Positions 19,122 to 30,658 are shown, counted from the first letter of the stretch. The stretch is 64,000 nucleotides of DNA from Rheinheimera mesophila (GCF_000986865.1 NZ_LAVS01000087.1:29933-93932), one strand, 5' to 3'. A program made the numbers and translations. The notes: generated from the letters alone by a model not told the origin.

Positions 19122-20348
19122 ATGAGCTATTTACCACAACTAAAAATTCCTGCCACTTATATCCGGGGTGGCACCAGCAAAGGCGTATTTTTCCGTCTGC
19201 AGGACTTACCAGAAGCGGCGCAAACTCCGGGAGCAGCGCGAGATGCGCTGCTGCTCAGAGTGATTGGCAGCCCGGATCCATATGGTAAACAAATTGATGG
19301 CATGGGTGGTGCGACCTCCAGTACCAGCAAGACGGTGATTTTATCCAAAAGTAGCAAAGCCGATCATGATGTCGATTACCTGTTTGGTCAGGTCTCTATC
19401 GACAAAGCTGTTGTCGACTGGAGCGGCAACTGCGGCAATTTATCCGCCGCTGTTGGCTCTTTTGCCATCAGTGCTGGTTTGGTCGATGAGCGCCGCATTC
19501 CACAAAACGGCAAAGCCACAGTGCGGATTTGGCAGGCCAATATTGGCAAAACCATTATTGCCCATATACCGATGATCAACGGCGAAGTGCAGGAAATCGG
19601 TGACTTTGAACTGGATGGTGTGACCTTTCCGGCTGCTGAAGTGCAACTGGAATTTATCGACCCGGCCGCGGATGAAGACGGCGAGGGTGGTGGTTCCATG
19701 TTCCCAACCGGCAACTTAGTGGACGATTTGGAAGTGCCTGGTGTTGGCACTTTACAAGCCACTCTGATTAACGCCGGAATCCCCACTATTTTTGTCAACG
19801 CCCAAGACATAGGCTATACAGGCACTGAGCTGCAGGATGCGATTAACAGCGACCCCAAAGCTCTGGCCATGTTTGAAACTATCCGCGCTCATGGTGCGGT
19901 GAAAATGGGTTTAATCAGCCATATAGACGAAGCCAAAACCCGGCAGCATACGCCTAAGGTGGCTTTTGTCGCTCCTGCCACTGACTATGTTTCGTCCAGC
20001 GGCAAAGTGGTAACAACAGCAGATATAGATTTAGTAGTGCGGGCTTTGTCTATGGGTAAATTACACCATGCCATGATGGGGACAGCCGCCGTTGCTATTG
20101 GCACTGCAGCCGCTATCCCTGGTACTTTAGTCAATCAGGCCGCTGGTGGTGTCAAGCGTAAAGTCGTCCGTTTTGGCCATCCGTCCGGTACCTTGAGGGT
20201 GGGGGCAGAAGCGGTGTTCGTGGCCGGGGAGTGGAAAGTCACCAAAGCCATCATGAGCCGCAGTGCCAGGGTACTAATGGAAGGTTGGGTCAGGGTGCCC
20301 GCTGCTTGCTTTTCATCGGGTGAAAATGCAAAAACTGATAGGCCCTAA
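19122..20348 (+). CDS. prpF: PrpF, AcnD accessory protein / 2-methylaconitate isomerase
   Basis: PrpF isomerises 2-methylaconitate and lets AcnD complete the methylcitrate dehydration. The 408-residue protein has the family N terminus IPATYIRGGTSKGVFF, the catalytic region WSGNCGNLSAAVG and the C-terminal LMEGWVRVP. The start at 19122 is chosen because homologues begin shortly before the RGGTSKG motif; the frame remains open into acnD. A short extra tail after WVRVP adds about 15 residues. It is the last gene of the prp operon. Confidence 0.93.
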   Translation: MSYLPQLKIPATYIRGGTSKGVFFRLQDLPEAAQTPGAARDALLLRVIGSPDPYGKQIDGMGGATSSTSKTVILSKSSKADHDVDYLFGQVSIDKAVVDWSGNCGNLSAAVGSFAISAGLVDERRIPQNGKATVRIWQANIGKTIIAHIPMINGEVQEIGDFELDGVTFPAAEVQLEFIDPAADEDGEGGGSMFPTGNLVDDLEVPGVGTLQATLINAGIPTIFVNAQDIGYTGTELQDAINSDPKALAMFETIRAHGAVKMGLISHIDEAKTRQHTPKVAFVAPATDYVSSSGKVVTTADIDLVVRALSMGKLHHAMMGTAAVAIGTAAAIPGTLVNQAAGGVKRKVVRFGHPSGTLRVGAEAVFVAGEWKVTKAIMSRSARVLMEGWVRVPAACFSSGENAKTDRP

Positions 20349-20453
20349 GCCTATTTCTGTGTTTGCGCTGGATAAATAACCTGCTGTGTTGAAAAGGCAG
20401 GTTATTCTCTGTAGATTGGTTATCGAATTTACGATTTTTTAGGGGAGCCTTAG

Positions 20454-20858
20454 ATGAAGAAGTTAGGTTACAGTCTGTTCGCCGCTTTATGTTTAAGTTC
20501 TGCAACGCTGTCTTCTACAGTAAAAGCTGAAACAGTGGATTATCAGTATCTGACCGTTGCCGGTTATCTGAATTTTTACTTGTTAAATCTCAATGCCTGC
20601 GAAGACTATCATCCGGAAATTCGCCAGCAGGCTTATGACGCAGAAAAGCAATTGTACCCCTGGCTGGCCAAATTAGATCAGAAACTAAAAGGCGCTGACG
20701 CTGACAATAAAACCCTGTCTGATGTAGTGCAGAAACGCCGCGAAGCTTTAAATCTGCAAATTAGCGAAGGTGACTTTACCTTGGATCACTGCAAAGCCAT
20801 TGTGAAGTTGTTAACAGGCGACGGTCTTGATCAGGCGCTGTTAAAAAGTCTGAACTAA
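20454..20858 (+). CDS. Small exported protein of unknown function
   Basis: This 134-residue protein is not recognised. A signal peptide is clear (charged start MKKLGY, hydrophobic core, cleavage after VKAE or VKA at about residue 25). The mature part is helical and charged with two cysteines (in NACEDYHPE and DHCKAIV) that could form a disulfide in the periplasm. AGGGGAG gives a strong ribosome binding site. A terminator follows, so it is probably transcribed alone. Confidence 0.7.
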   Translation: MKKLGYSLFAALCLSSATLSSTVKAETVDYQYLTVAGYLNFYLLNLNACEDYHPEIRQQAYDAEKQLYPWLAKLDQKLKGADADNKTLSDVVQKRREALNLQISEGDFTLDHCKAIVKLLTGDGLDQALLKSLN

Positions 20859-20890
20859 AACTACAAAACTCACTGAGTTTTTAACCTGAA

Positions 20891-20926
20891 AAACCACTTG
20901 TCTCCTCTGGAGCAGGTGGTATTTTT
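20891..20926 (+). terminator. Rho-independent terminator after the 20454 gene
   Basis: An imperfect hairpin (ACCACTTG / CAGGTGGT arms, extended by CTCC / GGAG) is followed by ATTTTTATT. It also shows that the possible TTG start at 20898 for the next gene is not real. Confidence 0.75.
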
Positions 20927-20939
20927 ATTGGTATCTGTA

Positions 20940-21452
20940 ATGTCTGTGTTGAATTTATCTGTCGCTGATGTACCTCAACTGATGCAGGTGCAGGGCAATT
21001 GTTACAGCGAAGAACTGGTTGAATCTGCCGCTGTGATGGCTGAACGGATCTCTGGATTTAGTCAAACCTGCTGGGGATATTTTATCGGCGAGCAGATGGC
21101 AGGTTATCTGCTGGCTTATCCTTCCATACCCGGCCGTATTGCGCCTTTAGCTACAGCCTTTCCCCGTTATGAACAGGCCAGTTGTTTGTACCTGCATGAT
21201 ATGGCAATTTCCAGTGAGTTTCGCGGTCAGTCTCTGGCGCCGAAGTTACTGGCACATGCCAGAGCCGAAGCCCGACGCATGGGCTTAGATGCTCTGGCTT
21301 TGGTTGCAGTGCAGGGGGCGGACCTTTACTGGGCAAAACAAGGTTTTAGCCAAGTTGTGACGCTAACTGCAGAGCAGCAGGCTAGTCTGGATACTTATTT
21401 ACCCGAAATAGCCAGCTATATGCAGTGTTCTTTAACCGAAACGCAGTGTTAA
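20940..21452 (+). CDS. GNAT-family N-acetyltransferase
   Basis: This 170-residue protein shows the acetyl-CoA binding region of the GNAT fold: YLHDMAISSEFRGQSLAPKLLAHA matches motif A with its pyrophosphate loop, and WAKQGF matches the late beta bulge typical of the fold. The substrate is unknown. The start at 20940 is taken because the frame upstream lies in a terminator hairpin, although no strong ribosome binding site is visible. A second GNAT gene follows after 18 bp. Confidence 0.8.
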   Translation: MSVLNLSVADVPQLMQVQGNCYSEELVESAAVMAERISGFSQTCWGYFIGEQMAGYLLAYPSIPGRIAPLATAFPRYEQASCLYLHDMAISSEFRGQSLAPKLLAHARAEARRMGLDALALVAVQGADLYWAKQGFSQVVTLTAEQQASLDTYLPEIASYMQCSLTETQC

Positions 21453-21470
21453 TAAAGCAGAGAGGGCGGC

Positions 21471-22040
21471 ATGGCTAATCTAACAAGCTTTTTCAACAAA
21501 GCAGCTACCGGATGTCTGACACAACAGCAAACTGACGCTAACAGTTTGACCTTGTTGGATCCAAGTGCGGCACCAAAACTACAAATGTTGCTTGAGCAAT
21601 GCACCGACTATTATGTGATGGCTGATGGCTGTCCTCCTGCGCCATCAGCCGCTGCAGATGAGTTTGGATATGTGCCTGCCGGTCTGAGTCCAGACAGTAA
21701 GTTTATTTATGCGGCAGAAAACCAACAGGGAAATTATCACGCTATGATTGAGGGGCTGCGCCATTATCCAAGCTCTGGGGTGTGGTATATCGGGCTGATG
21801 CTGGTTCACCCGACATTACGTTCAACAGGTGTAGGTTCCCGGCTATTTGCGAGGTTTGAAGCACTGGCTCTGACACAGGGGGCCCGGGAACTCAGGTTAT
21901 GTGTTTTTGATCAGAACCCTGAGTCGTTAAAATTCTGGACCCGCTTAGGTTTTGAATTTCGACGTAAGGTGGCTGTACAGTCCTTTGGCGTCAAACTTCA
22001 TAGTCGTACCGAATTAAGCAAGTCTCTGGTGGGGCAATAA
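21471..22040 (+). CDS. GNAT-family N-acetyltransferase
   Basis: This 189-residue protein has a GNAT acetyl-CoA motif in LMLVHPTLRSTGVGSRLFARFE and a late FWTRLGFEF segment. The N-terminal 75 residues are less typical. It lies 18 bp after another, only distantly similar, acetyltransferase gene, with AGAGAGGGCGG upstream of the ATG, so the two are probably co-transcribed. The acetyl acceptor cannot be inferred. Confidence 0.8.
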   Translation: MANLTSFFNKAATGCLTQQQTDANSLTLLDPSAAPKLQMLLEQCTDYYVMADGCPPAPSAAADEFGYVPAGLSPDSKFIYAAENQQGNYHAMIEGLRHYPSSGVWYIGLMLVHPTLRSTGVGSRLFARFEALALTQGARELRLCVFDQNPESLKFWTRLGFEFRRKVAVQSFGVKLHSRTELSKSLVGQ

Positions 22041-22058
22041 GCACACACCAGGCAGGGC

Positions 22059-22619
22059 TCAGGCTGATTCAGCATAGTCCAGACGATGAAAAATAACCTC
22101 ACAGCCCGGCCCGTCCGGGCTACAACCGTAAATACCAATACAAATCCTGTCGTTCTCTCTGATATGACTGATATCTAACACCCGTAATTGCTGCCACGCT
22201 GCGCCCAATAAGGCGAAGACTACAGCGTCCTGCTGTGAAATTTCTACTTTCAAGGTCCAGCTTGTAGCGGGTTGGATAGTTTGGCTGGCCCAGTCAGATT
22301 TGCTATTTTGTGTATTCACTGAACCCAACGCAGCCTGGTCTTTTGATAGCCATTCCGCTGAGATTTTTAACCAATTATGGGCATCTTTTCTCAGCATAAT
22401 ACCAGCCTGATCGAACTTGCTATTGGCGTTTACCTGCACTTCAACGACCAACGAGAGTTGGTCTGCTGTACTTTGCCAATAATAGAAATGGCCATTGTCC
22501 CGATAAAAGTGATAATGCGTATGTTGCCAAAAGTCGGTGTGGGCTGCTGTAGTAAATCGAAGAGGGGGCCCGTCTGAATACCGTCCGGGCGGGTTGAACC
22601 ATTGAGAAGCCTTTGTCAT
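22059..22619 (-). CDS. DUF1349 (concanavalin-A-like) protein
   Basis: This 186-residue protein resembles the DUF1349 family, a lectin-like beta-sandwich: early TDFWQHTHYHFYRDNGH, then VEVQVNANSKFDQAGIMLRKDAHNWLKISAEW, a pattern typical of the family, and late VLDISHIRENDRICIGIYGCSPDG. No signal peptide is present, so it is probably cytoplasmic. Function is not established; carbohydrate binding is a guess from the fold. It lies downstream of a secreted protein gene on the same strand. Confidence 0.78.
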   Translation of the reverse strand: MTKASQWFNPPGRYSDGPPLRFTTAAHTDFWQHTHYHFYRDNGHFYYWQSTADQLSLVVEVQVNANSKFDQAGIMLRKDAHNWLKISAEWLSKDQAALGSVNTQNSKSDWASQTIQPATSWTLKVEISQQDAVVFALLGAAWQQLRVLDISHIRENDRICIGIYGCSPDGPGCEVIFHRLDYAESA

Positions 22620-22641
22620 GTGATCTCCTTGGATTAGCGAC

Positions 22642-22660
22642 GCCGGGCTCTAAGCCCGGC
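22642..22660 (-). terminator. GC-rich hairpin between 22677 gene and DUF1349 gene
   Basis: GCCGGGCT-CTA-AGCCCGGC is a perfect 8-bp stem. It has no T-run on the minus strand and sits just before the DUF1349 ribosome binding site, so it could be an attenuator or a processing site. Confidence 0.5.
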
Positions 22661-22676
22661 TCTTGCTGGTTGGACG

Positions 22677-23486
22677 CTAGGGTGTGATCTGAGTGAGTAA
22701 TTCTGGTTTTTCAGCATTGAAGTTAATCCAGGGATTAGTGCCTAGTGTTTCTGCGCCTTGTACGGCGGGCTCTTCATAACGCATCACAAAATGCTCTGGC
22801 CCATGCGCATAAGCCACAACCAGGCCATAAGGTGCGTCGAAGAACCCGCCATGAGGTACTAACCCCGGATAACTGATACGCCAGGCCTCTCCATCCGCCG
22901 GTACATAACCCAAGGTCAGTTTAGCCGTTGTATTATCAGGTAATACAAAAAACCAGGTCCAGGCGCCCCCCGACACTATGGTCATCACTTCATCAATGCC
23001 TACTCCATTATCGGCACTGTTGACATGTAACTTACCAAACTTTTTCTGCAGATAATGCACCAGTTCCGGTGTCATCGCTTTCATATCGTACACTTTAGGA
23101 TAAGGCGCCACACCTTTTTCTGAGGTGGATAAAAAACCTCCCCGTGGCGCAGCGGCTTCACGGCCAGCTAAACGGATTTGCTCGAGCAACTCGCCTCTGT
23201 GCAGCGCAAAGTGCGCAAGCAATTGTTCACTTTCCTGTTGGCTGAGTGCCCGTTGTTTTGCCTGAGCTATGACTGCTTTTGCCTGTGGTGGGATAGCCAC
23301 AGTGCTGACTCTGACCCCAACAGACTTCAGTACCTGATTGACCTGCTCCAGGCCTTGAGTGGCTGGTCGGCCATCGCTGTACGACAAGGTGAGTTGTCCG
23401 CTGTCAGAGTGTGTTTGTGCCGTGCTTTGCGTCCATGGCAAGCTGGAAAGTAATGCCACTGCCATTAGTTTGTGCCAAAGGTTCAT
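22677..23486 (-). CDS. Exported protein of unknown function
   Basis: This 269-residue protein is not recognised. The start at 23486 is chosen because CAGGAG lies at good spacing and it gives a clear signal peptide (MNLWHKLMAVALLSSLPW... with cleavage near STAQ). The mature part has a helical, Gln-rich first half and a more beta second half with many aromatic and glycine residues (GGAWTWFFVLPDN, VPHGGFFDAPYG). The upstream in-frame extension to 23558 is not signal-like. It may be co-transcribed with the DUF1349 gene. Confidence 0.7.
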   Translation of the reverse strand: MNLWHKLMAVALLSSLPWTQSTAQTHSDSGQLTLSYSDGRPATQGLEQVNQVLKSVGVRVSTVAIPPQAKAVIAQAKQRALSQQESEQLLAHFALHRGELLEQIRLAGREAAAPRGGFLSTSEKGVAPYPKVYDMKAMTPELVHYLQKKFGKLHVNSADNGVGIDEVMTIVSGGAWTWFFVLPDNTTAKLTLGYVPADGEAWRISYPGLVPHGGFFDAPYGLVVAYAHGPEHFVMRYEEPAVQGAETLGTNPWINFNAEKPELLTQITP

Positions 23487-23656
23487 TCGGTGATCTCCTG
23501 ATCCAGAAATATTGAAAACTGCTGTGTTCTGAGTCAGTGTAATTTTTACTAAATTCAATATAAAGATTGGATTGGTGGATGAATTGTTTACCTATAGTGA
23601 ACTATTGGTGGGCTCAGGCGGCGTTGTTGCAGCGATCCTTTTGTTGCGACCTGACG

Positions 23657-24550
23657 TCAGATTTGAGTAAAGTGCTGTAGCATAAAATCGATAAAAGCTC
23701 TGACTTTTTGCGATTGCTCTTTATGATAAGGATAAATGATGTACAGAGAATGCTGTTCTGTCTGCCAATCCGGCAATACCTGCTGCAACTCGCCCTGAGC
23801 AAGCGCCTGTTTGACAAAATACTCCGGCAGCAAGGCTATACCATGGCCCAGTTTTGCTGTTTGTGCCAGGGCCAAACCGTTATTGACGGTATAACGACTG
23901 ACCGGTAGCTCAATATCTTGCTGTTGCTGCTGTTTTTTAAAGCTCCAGCGCTGTGCCGATGAGGATAAACTATACACCAGACACTGATGCTGGCTCAGAT
24001 CGGCAGGACTGAGCAAAGGCGGGGATCGTTTCAGATAATCTGCAGAGGCACAAAGCACTCGTTTTATATCGGCCAGTTTACGTGAGCGCAAACTGGAATC
24101 CACCAGAGGCGCACCTCCCCGCACCGCAATATCCACGCCTTGCTCCATCAGGTCAATATACTGATCCGTCATCAGCAACTCTATCGCAAGCGCAGGGTGT
24201 TGCTGCATAAATGCACAAATCAGCGGGTTGATTTCGACAAGACCGAATGACATGGGCACACTGATTTTCAAACGACCTTTCAGCACGTCTGCGGACTCGA
24301 GCACCGACAGATCCGCCTGTGCCAGGTTATCCAACACCCGACAGATCTGCTGGTAATAGGATTGACCCTGATCCGTCACGTGCAGTTTTCTGGTGGTTCG
24401 TTGAATTAACGGACTTTGCAGATAGTCTTCCAGCTCATAGATATTTTTACTGACAGCCGCTTTGGATAAATTCAAATCATCGGCCGCGGCTTTAAAACTA
24501 CCGAGTTCAACCACCCGGCGATACACAGTTAAGGCTCTGAGTTTATCCAT
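23657..24550 (-). CDS. LysR-family transcriptional regulator
   Basis: This 297-residue protein has the LysR N-terminal helix-turn-helix (LRALTVYRRVVELGSFKAAADDLNLSKAAVSKNI, about residues 4-37) and a periplasmic-binding-like effector domain beginning near residue 90 with GRLKISVPMSFG. The N-terminal pattern is that of the small CrgA-like LysR branch. It lies 14 bp downstream of the patatin gene on the same strand, so it could be co-transcribed with it. Its targets are unknown. Confidence 0.9.
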   Translation of the reverse strand: MDKLRALTVYRRVVELGSFKAAADDLNLSKAAVSKNIYELEDYLQSPLIQRTTRKLHVTDQGQSYYQQICRVLDNLAQADLSVLESADVLKGRLKISVPMSFGLVEINPLICAFMQQHPALAIELLMTDQYIDLMEQGVDIAVRGGAPLVDSSLRSRKLADIKRVLCASADYLKRSPPLLSPADLSQHQCLVYSLSSSAQRWSFKKQQQQQDIELPVSRYTVNNGLALAQTAKLGHGIALLPEYFVKQALAQGELQQVLPDWQTEQHSLYIIYPYHKEQSQKVRAFIDFMLQHFTQI

Positions 24551-24564
24551 AGACCGCCACCTGA

Positions 24565-25602
24565 CTAGATTTTTTCCAGCAGATAATGGCCGGATTTAAG
24601 GTCGTCCGCCAGCTCTTTTGAGCGTTCCAGCACTGTAGCCCAATAGGTAAGACGCTGAGTATCTGTCAGTTTATCAAAATCTTTACGGTCGGGAATTTTG
24701 CCATAGGGCAAAGACTTCAGCCAGGCGTCGGACGGGCACAGCAAAATCATCTTGTCCATTTGCGCTGCTTTGGCACGACGCCAGGGCAGGGATTTATCAA
24801 ACCAGCCGGGTATCAGGTACGGATAAAAGTGAGGATATAAAATCAATCCTTGCTGCTGGTAAGGCAAGCTCAGGTGATAGTCGAGCAAACCACCGTCCAT
24901 GTATAAACCTGCAGGCATGCCTGCCGGATCCTTGACCGGATGCATCACCATTGGAATAGAACCTGAAGCCAGTAAACTCGCTTTAAAATTATCCAGAGTC
25001 AGTGGATAAGCTTCATGTGGTACTCGCTGCAGTAAAGTCGGGTTGCTGTGGTTTTGCATCACCACTCTTGTGTAAAATTTTTGCAGCAAGGCAGGTTGAA
25101 GCAGATTGGCGCCTGCAGCCAGCATTAAACGCCGCAGTTGTGCTGCCTTGCGTTCAGATTTTCGGACTTTTACTTCGCGGGCTGCAATAAAATTCAGTTG
25201 CAGCACAGGGTTATTTAATACCTGTGCAATTGCCTCATCAGTTGGAAACACCTGATCCAGAACTGAAGCTGAGGTGGCCGTAATTTCATCAATACTGGCG
25301 TTAGCTGGAAAACATAAGCTGCTGTAAGCTTTGGCAAAACGTGCTGTGGCTGCAGCCGGGTTTTGCTGCGTGACACAGGCAAAACGCCAGGCACCGGCTG
25401 AACTGCCAACCAGGGATAAAGGCGAGGTTCTGTCTTTAAAAAACTCACCAAACAGATACTGATCCAAGCCAAATAAGCAAAACCATTTAGGACCACCGCT
25501 GGCTCCTAACACCAAATCAATGTCTTGCTGACGTAAACCATGCTGCTGCAAATGGGCAAAAGCTGTGGCTCCTGCCAGTACTCTTAATGCCGACTTCGTC
25601 AC
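24565..25602 (-). CDS. Patatin-like phospholipase family protein
   Basis: This protein of about 345 residues has the patatin catalytic dyad: serine in GSSAGAW and aspartate in MDGGLLDYH, with an oxyanion-type glycine-rich ASGGPKW before them. Such enzymes are acyl hydrolases of lipids. The GTG at 25602 is preferred because AAGGAA lies 8 bp upstream; another GTG at 25626 directly abuts the dGTPase stop but has no ribosome binding site. No signal peptide is present. Lipid target unknown. Confidence 0.83.
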   Translation of the reverse strand: MTKSALRVLAGATAFAHLQQHGLRQQDIDLVLGASGGPKWFCLFGLDQYLFGEFFKDRTSPLSLVGSSAGAWRFACVTQQNPAAATARFAKAYSSLCFPANASIDEITATSASVLDQVFPTDEAIAQVLNNPVLQLNFIAAREVKVRKSERKAAQLRRLMLAAGANLLQPALLQKFYTRVVMQNHSNPTLLQRVPHEAYPLTLDNFKASLLASGSIPMVMHPVKDPAGMPAGLYMDGGLLDYHLSLPYQQQGLILYPHFYPYLIPGWFDKSLPWRRAKAAQMDKMILLCPSDAWLKSLPYGKIPDRKDFDKLTDTQRLTYWATVLERSKELADDLKSGHYLLEKI

Positions 25603-25626
25603 CAGAATTCTTTCCTTATTCCACAC

Positions 25627-26898
25627 TTACAACGATGCAGCAAATAATTGCTGATGCATGCGCAGTGCATACTCGTCAGTCATGCCAGACACATAATCAC
25701 AAATAATGCGCATCTGTGCCTGCTGATTGTCCGCTCTCTGCCAGCGATTTTTGGTGTTGGCTGGCAATAACCGCTCTGCTTGCGAACTAAAAGCGTCAAA
25801 CAGGGAACGAACGATTTGCTGGCCTTTGTATTCGCCTCTTTGCACCTCCGGTGACAAAATCACCGCTTCATAGACAAAACTCTTCAACAGTTGTAACAAC
25901 TGCTGCTGCGGTTCGGGCAGCCTGGCATTGTAACGGATCAACGGATCCAAAGCCTGCGGCAATGACTGATACAACTCAACACTGGTGATCAGCAAATTCA
26001 CCAAAGCGCCAATAGCGTCTTTGCGAATATGATGTTCGGGTATAAATAATTTCTGGCTGATATGTTTTAACGCGCTGGCAATATCTGCAGGCAATTTTGC
26101 CATTTCAGGTTCGGCCAGCCGACGCCAGTGCTCGCTACTGACGGTGCCCGTGACTATCGCGTCTTCCAAATCATGCACACCGTAGGCGATATCATCAGCC
26201 AGCTCCATAATGGAGGCATCTAAGGATTTATACAGCGATTTTAGGAAAGGTGCTTTGTCGAGTGTTTCGGTGCGCTGAAACGCTTCACGATCGGCTGTTG
26301 CCAGTGGACTTAAGATCCAGTCGAGTAAATCGCTGTCTGAGGCATAAATAGCTTTGCAGGGTTTAACGGTCAGGCCTTGTTCAACCTGGCCAGGTGCAGG
26401 TTGTACTATCGGATACTTTAATAAACCCAACAAAGTACGGCGGCTTAAATTCATACCACCACTAGCGGTATAGGGCTCCAATTTACCGACAATACGCAAG
26501 GTCTGGCCGTTGCCTTCAAAGCCACCAAACTGTTGCATGCAGGCGTTCAACGCTTTCTCGCCGCCGTGACCAAAAGGCGGGTGACCTAAGTCATGCGCCA
26601 GACACAAGGCTTCCATCAGGCTGTCTTGTGCCAACAAGGACCGCAGCGCCGGGTCTTCTTGCTGATAACTTAACTGAGCCACTAAAGCTGTGCCTATTTG
26701 AGCCGCTTCTAACGAGTGAGTCAGACGAGTGCGATAGAAGTCATTCTGGCCTATGCCCATGATTTGAGTTTTTGCCTGCAAGCGGCGAAAAGCCGCAGAG
26801 TGCAGAATTCTGGCCCTGTCTCTTTGCCAGGGGGTTCGGTGATCGTTTGGTCGTTGACTCTGCTCGGCAAGACGGCGTTCGGCCCACTGATGCTGCAT
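25627..26898 (-). CDS. dGTP triphosphohydrolase-like HD-domain protein
   Basis: Dgt-type enzymes release triphosphate from deoxynucleoside triphosphates. The 423-residue protein has the HD metal site: histidine in RLTHSLEAAQIG, the HD pair in LAHDLGHPPFGHGGEKALN, and the downstream aspartate in ELADDIAYGVHDLEDA. The ATG at 26898 is chosen because AGAAGGA stands at ideal distance; a longer start at 26934 lacks this. It is the first gene of a minus-strand run with the patatin and LysR genes, divergent from yebG. Confidence 0.92.
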   Translation of the reverse strand: MQHQWAERRLAEQSQRPNDHRTPWQRDRARILHSAAFRRLQAKTQIMGIGQNDFYRTRLTHSLEAAQIGTALVAQLSYQQEDPALRSLLAQDSLMEALCLAHDLGHPPFGHGGEKALNACMQQFGGFEGNGQTLRIVGKLEPYTASGGMNLSRRTLLGLLKYPIVQPAPGQVEQGLTVKPCKAIYASDSDLLDWILSPLATADREAFQRTETLDKAPFLKSLYKSLDASIMELADDIAYGVHDLEDAIVTGTVSSEHWRRLAEPEMAKLPADIASALKHISQKLFIPEHHIRKDAIGALVNLLITSVELYQSLPQALDPLIRYNARLPEPQQQLLQLLKSFVYEAVILSPEVQRGEYKGQQIVRSLFDAFSSQAERLLPANTKNRWQRADNQQAQMRIICDYVSGMTDEYALRMHQQLFAASL

Positions 26899-27001
26899 AC
26901 AAAATCCTTCTGACACTAGCCTGAAATTTTTCACTTTAAATCATTACTTTATGCTACGGCAAAAGCAGCAAACAGGCGATGCGTATTTTCATAAAAAGAG
27001 C

Positions 27002-27040
27002 TGGACAAATAAACAGTGATTACTGTATAAATGAACAGTA
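27002..27040 (+). promoter_or_regulatory. yebG promoter with LexA box
   Basis: CTGTATAAATGAACAG at 27023-27038 is a full CTG-N10-CAG LexA operator and is extended to TACTGT...ACAGTA. It overlaps the -10 element TATAAA (27026-27031), which stands 18 bp after TGGACA (27002-27007). This predicts SOS induction of yebG. Confidence 0.88.
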
Positions 27041-27058
27041 TCAAACGCAGGAGGATTT

Positions 27059-27421
27059 ATGGCCGTTATTATTAAATACATTGTTGAGCGTGCTGGAGTA
27101 GAAAAAATGACCTTTAGTTCAAAGCCCGAAGCGGACGCCTATGACCGGATGCTGGATATAGCTGATGAACTGTTTTTGCTGCTGGGGCAAAGTGAGTTGA
27201 TCCCGGATGAGCAACAACGTGAAGATCTGGCGTTGTATTTAGCACAGCAAAAAGAGCTGGTGATCCAAACGCTGAATCAGAAAACTAAAAGCAATAAAGC
27301 AGCAGTGGCGGAGAAAGATCAGGCCAAAGACAAGGGGAAAGAGCAGGGCACTACAGATGCGACTAAAGCTGCCGTTGTACTGACCGAAGTGACACAAGCT
27401 GCAGATGAACTGGCTGCTTAA
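27059..27421 (+). CDS. yebG: YebG-family DNA damage-inducible protein
   Basis: YebG is a small SOS-induced protein of unclear function. The 120-residue protein has the conserved N-terminal half (MAVIIKYIVERAGVEKMTFSSK, then KEADAYDRMLD-like acidic helix) and a variable tail rich in Lys, Asp and Gln. CAGGAGG gives a strong ribosome binding site. The LexA box upstream supports the call. The tail from about residue 80 looks disordered. Confidence 0.9.
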   Translation: MAVIIKYIVERAGVEKMTFSSKPEADAYDRMLDIADELFLLLGQSELIPDEQQREDLALYLAQQKELVIQTLNQKTKSNKAAVAEKDQAKDKGKEQGTTDATKAAVVLTEVTQAADELAA

Positions 27422-27501
27422 GTTTTCAGCAGATGCCTGAGCTAGAAACTTGCTTGTCCCTTTAACTTTTATTAGAACAGCTAATTAAATAAATCTCTCT
27501 G

Positions 27502-27538
27502 AAAAGGCATAACTATAAATGGTTTATGCCTTTTTTAT
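27502..27538 (+). terminator. Rho-independent terminator after yebG
   Basis: The arms AAAGGCATAA and TTATGCCTTT with a short A/T-rich loop are followed by a T-run. Confidence 0.85.
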
Positions 27539-27779
27539 TGGGCTTTACTAATTAATTCTGCATAATTAGTTGCTTTGGCAGCATTTTTATTGCCGGATAA
27601 GTATCGAGCTGCATAGCCATTATGAAACTAAGCTGAATAAATTATGACGTTCACATCTATTTTCCATTAGAAAAACTAATGGCCAGGTTGTAAATTATCT
27701 CGTTAGTGCTCTGGTTAAAATTGCAGCATAATAACCACGTTTTCGGATGAACACTTTCTCAGACTAAACGAGGTTGAAC

Positions 27780-27929
27780 ATGAACAGTATCCATACGACA
27801 GTAGAAAAATCTGACCTGAGCACGACAGAGCGCAGTGTATCTTCTCTGCTGCTGGTGCGTCGGATCAATCAGTTTTTAGCTCAGATTGGCCGTGCTTTAA
27901 GTCTGAGTGGTGCTGTATATACGAAATAA
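27780..27929 (+). CDS. Small 49-residue protein of unknown function
   Basis: This short gene lies in the 1-kb space between yebG and katG. ATG at 27780 is preceded at about 8 bp by GAGG, and a strong terminator stands about 90 bp after the stop. The product starts MNSIHTTVEKSDLSTTERSV and continues with a hydrophobic, Arg-containing helix (LLLVRRINQFLAQIGRALSL). It is not recognised. Support is the ribosome binding site, the defined transcript end and the amphipathic helix; no homologue is known to me. Confidence 0.55.
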   Translation: MNSIHTTVEKSDLSTTERSVSSLLLVRRINQFLAQIGRALSLSGAVYTK

Positions 27930-28020
27930 AACAGTGAGCGCTGTGGCAAGCCATGCTGAGCTTGTTGCAGCGACCTTGTTGATTGCTAAGTTCCCTGTTG
28001 TTGAAAAACGTAACCCCTTT

Positions 28021-28056
28021 AACGCGCTTAGATTGCTGCTAAGCGCGTTTTTTTTA
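28021..28056 (+). terminator. Strong Rho-independent terminator
   Basis: The arms AACGCGCTTA and TAAGCGCGTT (perfect 10-bp stem, 9-nt loop) are followed by a long T-run. It terminates the transcript carrying the 49-residue gene. Confidence 0.9.

Positions 28057-30658
<2,602 letters not shown>

Noticed and set aside
20898..20939. TTG start for the first GNAT gene
   Set aside because: It falls inside the terminator hairpin of the preceding gene, so the later ATG at 20940 is used.
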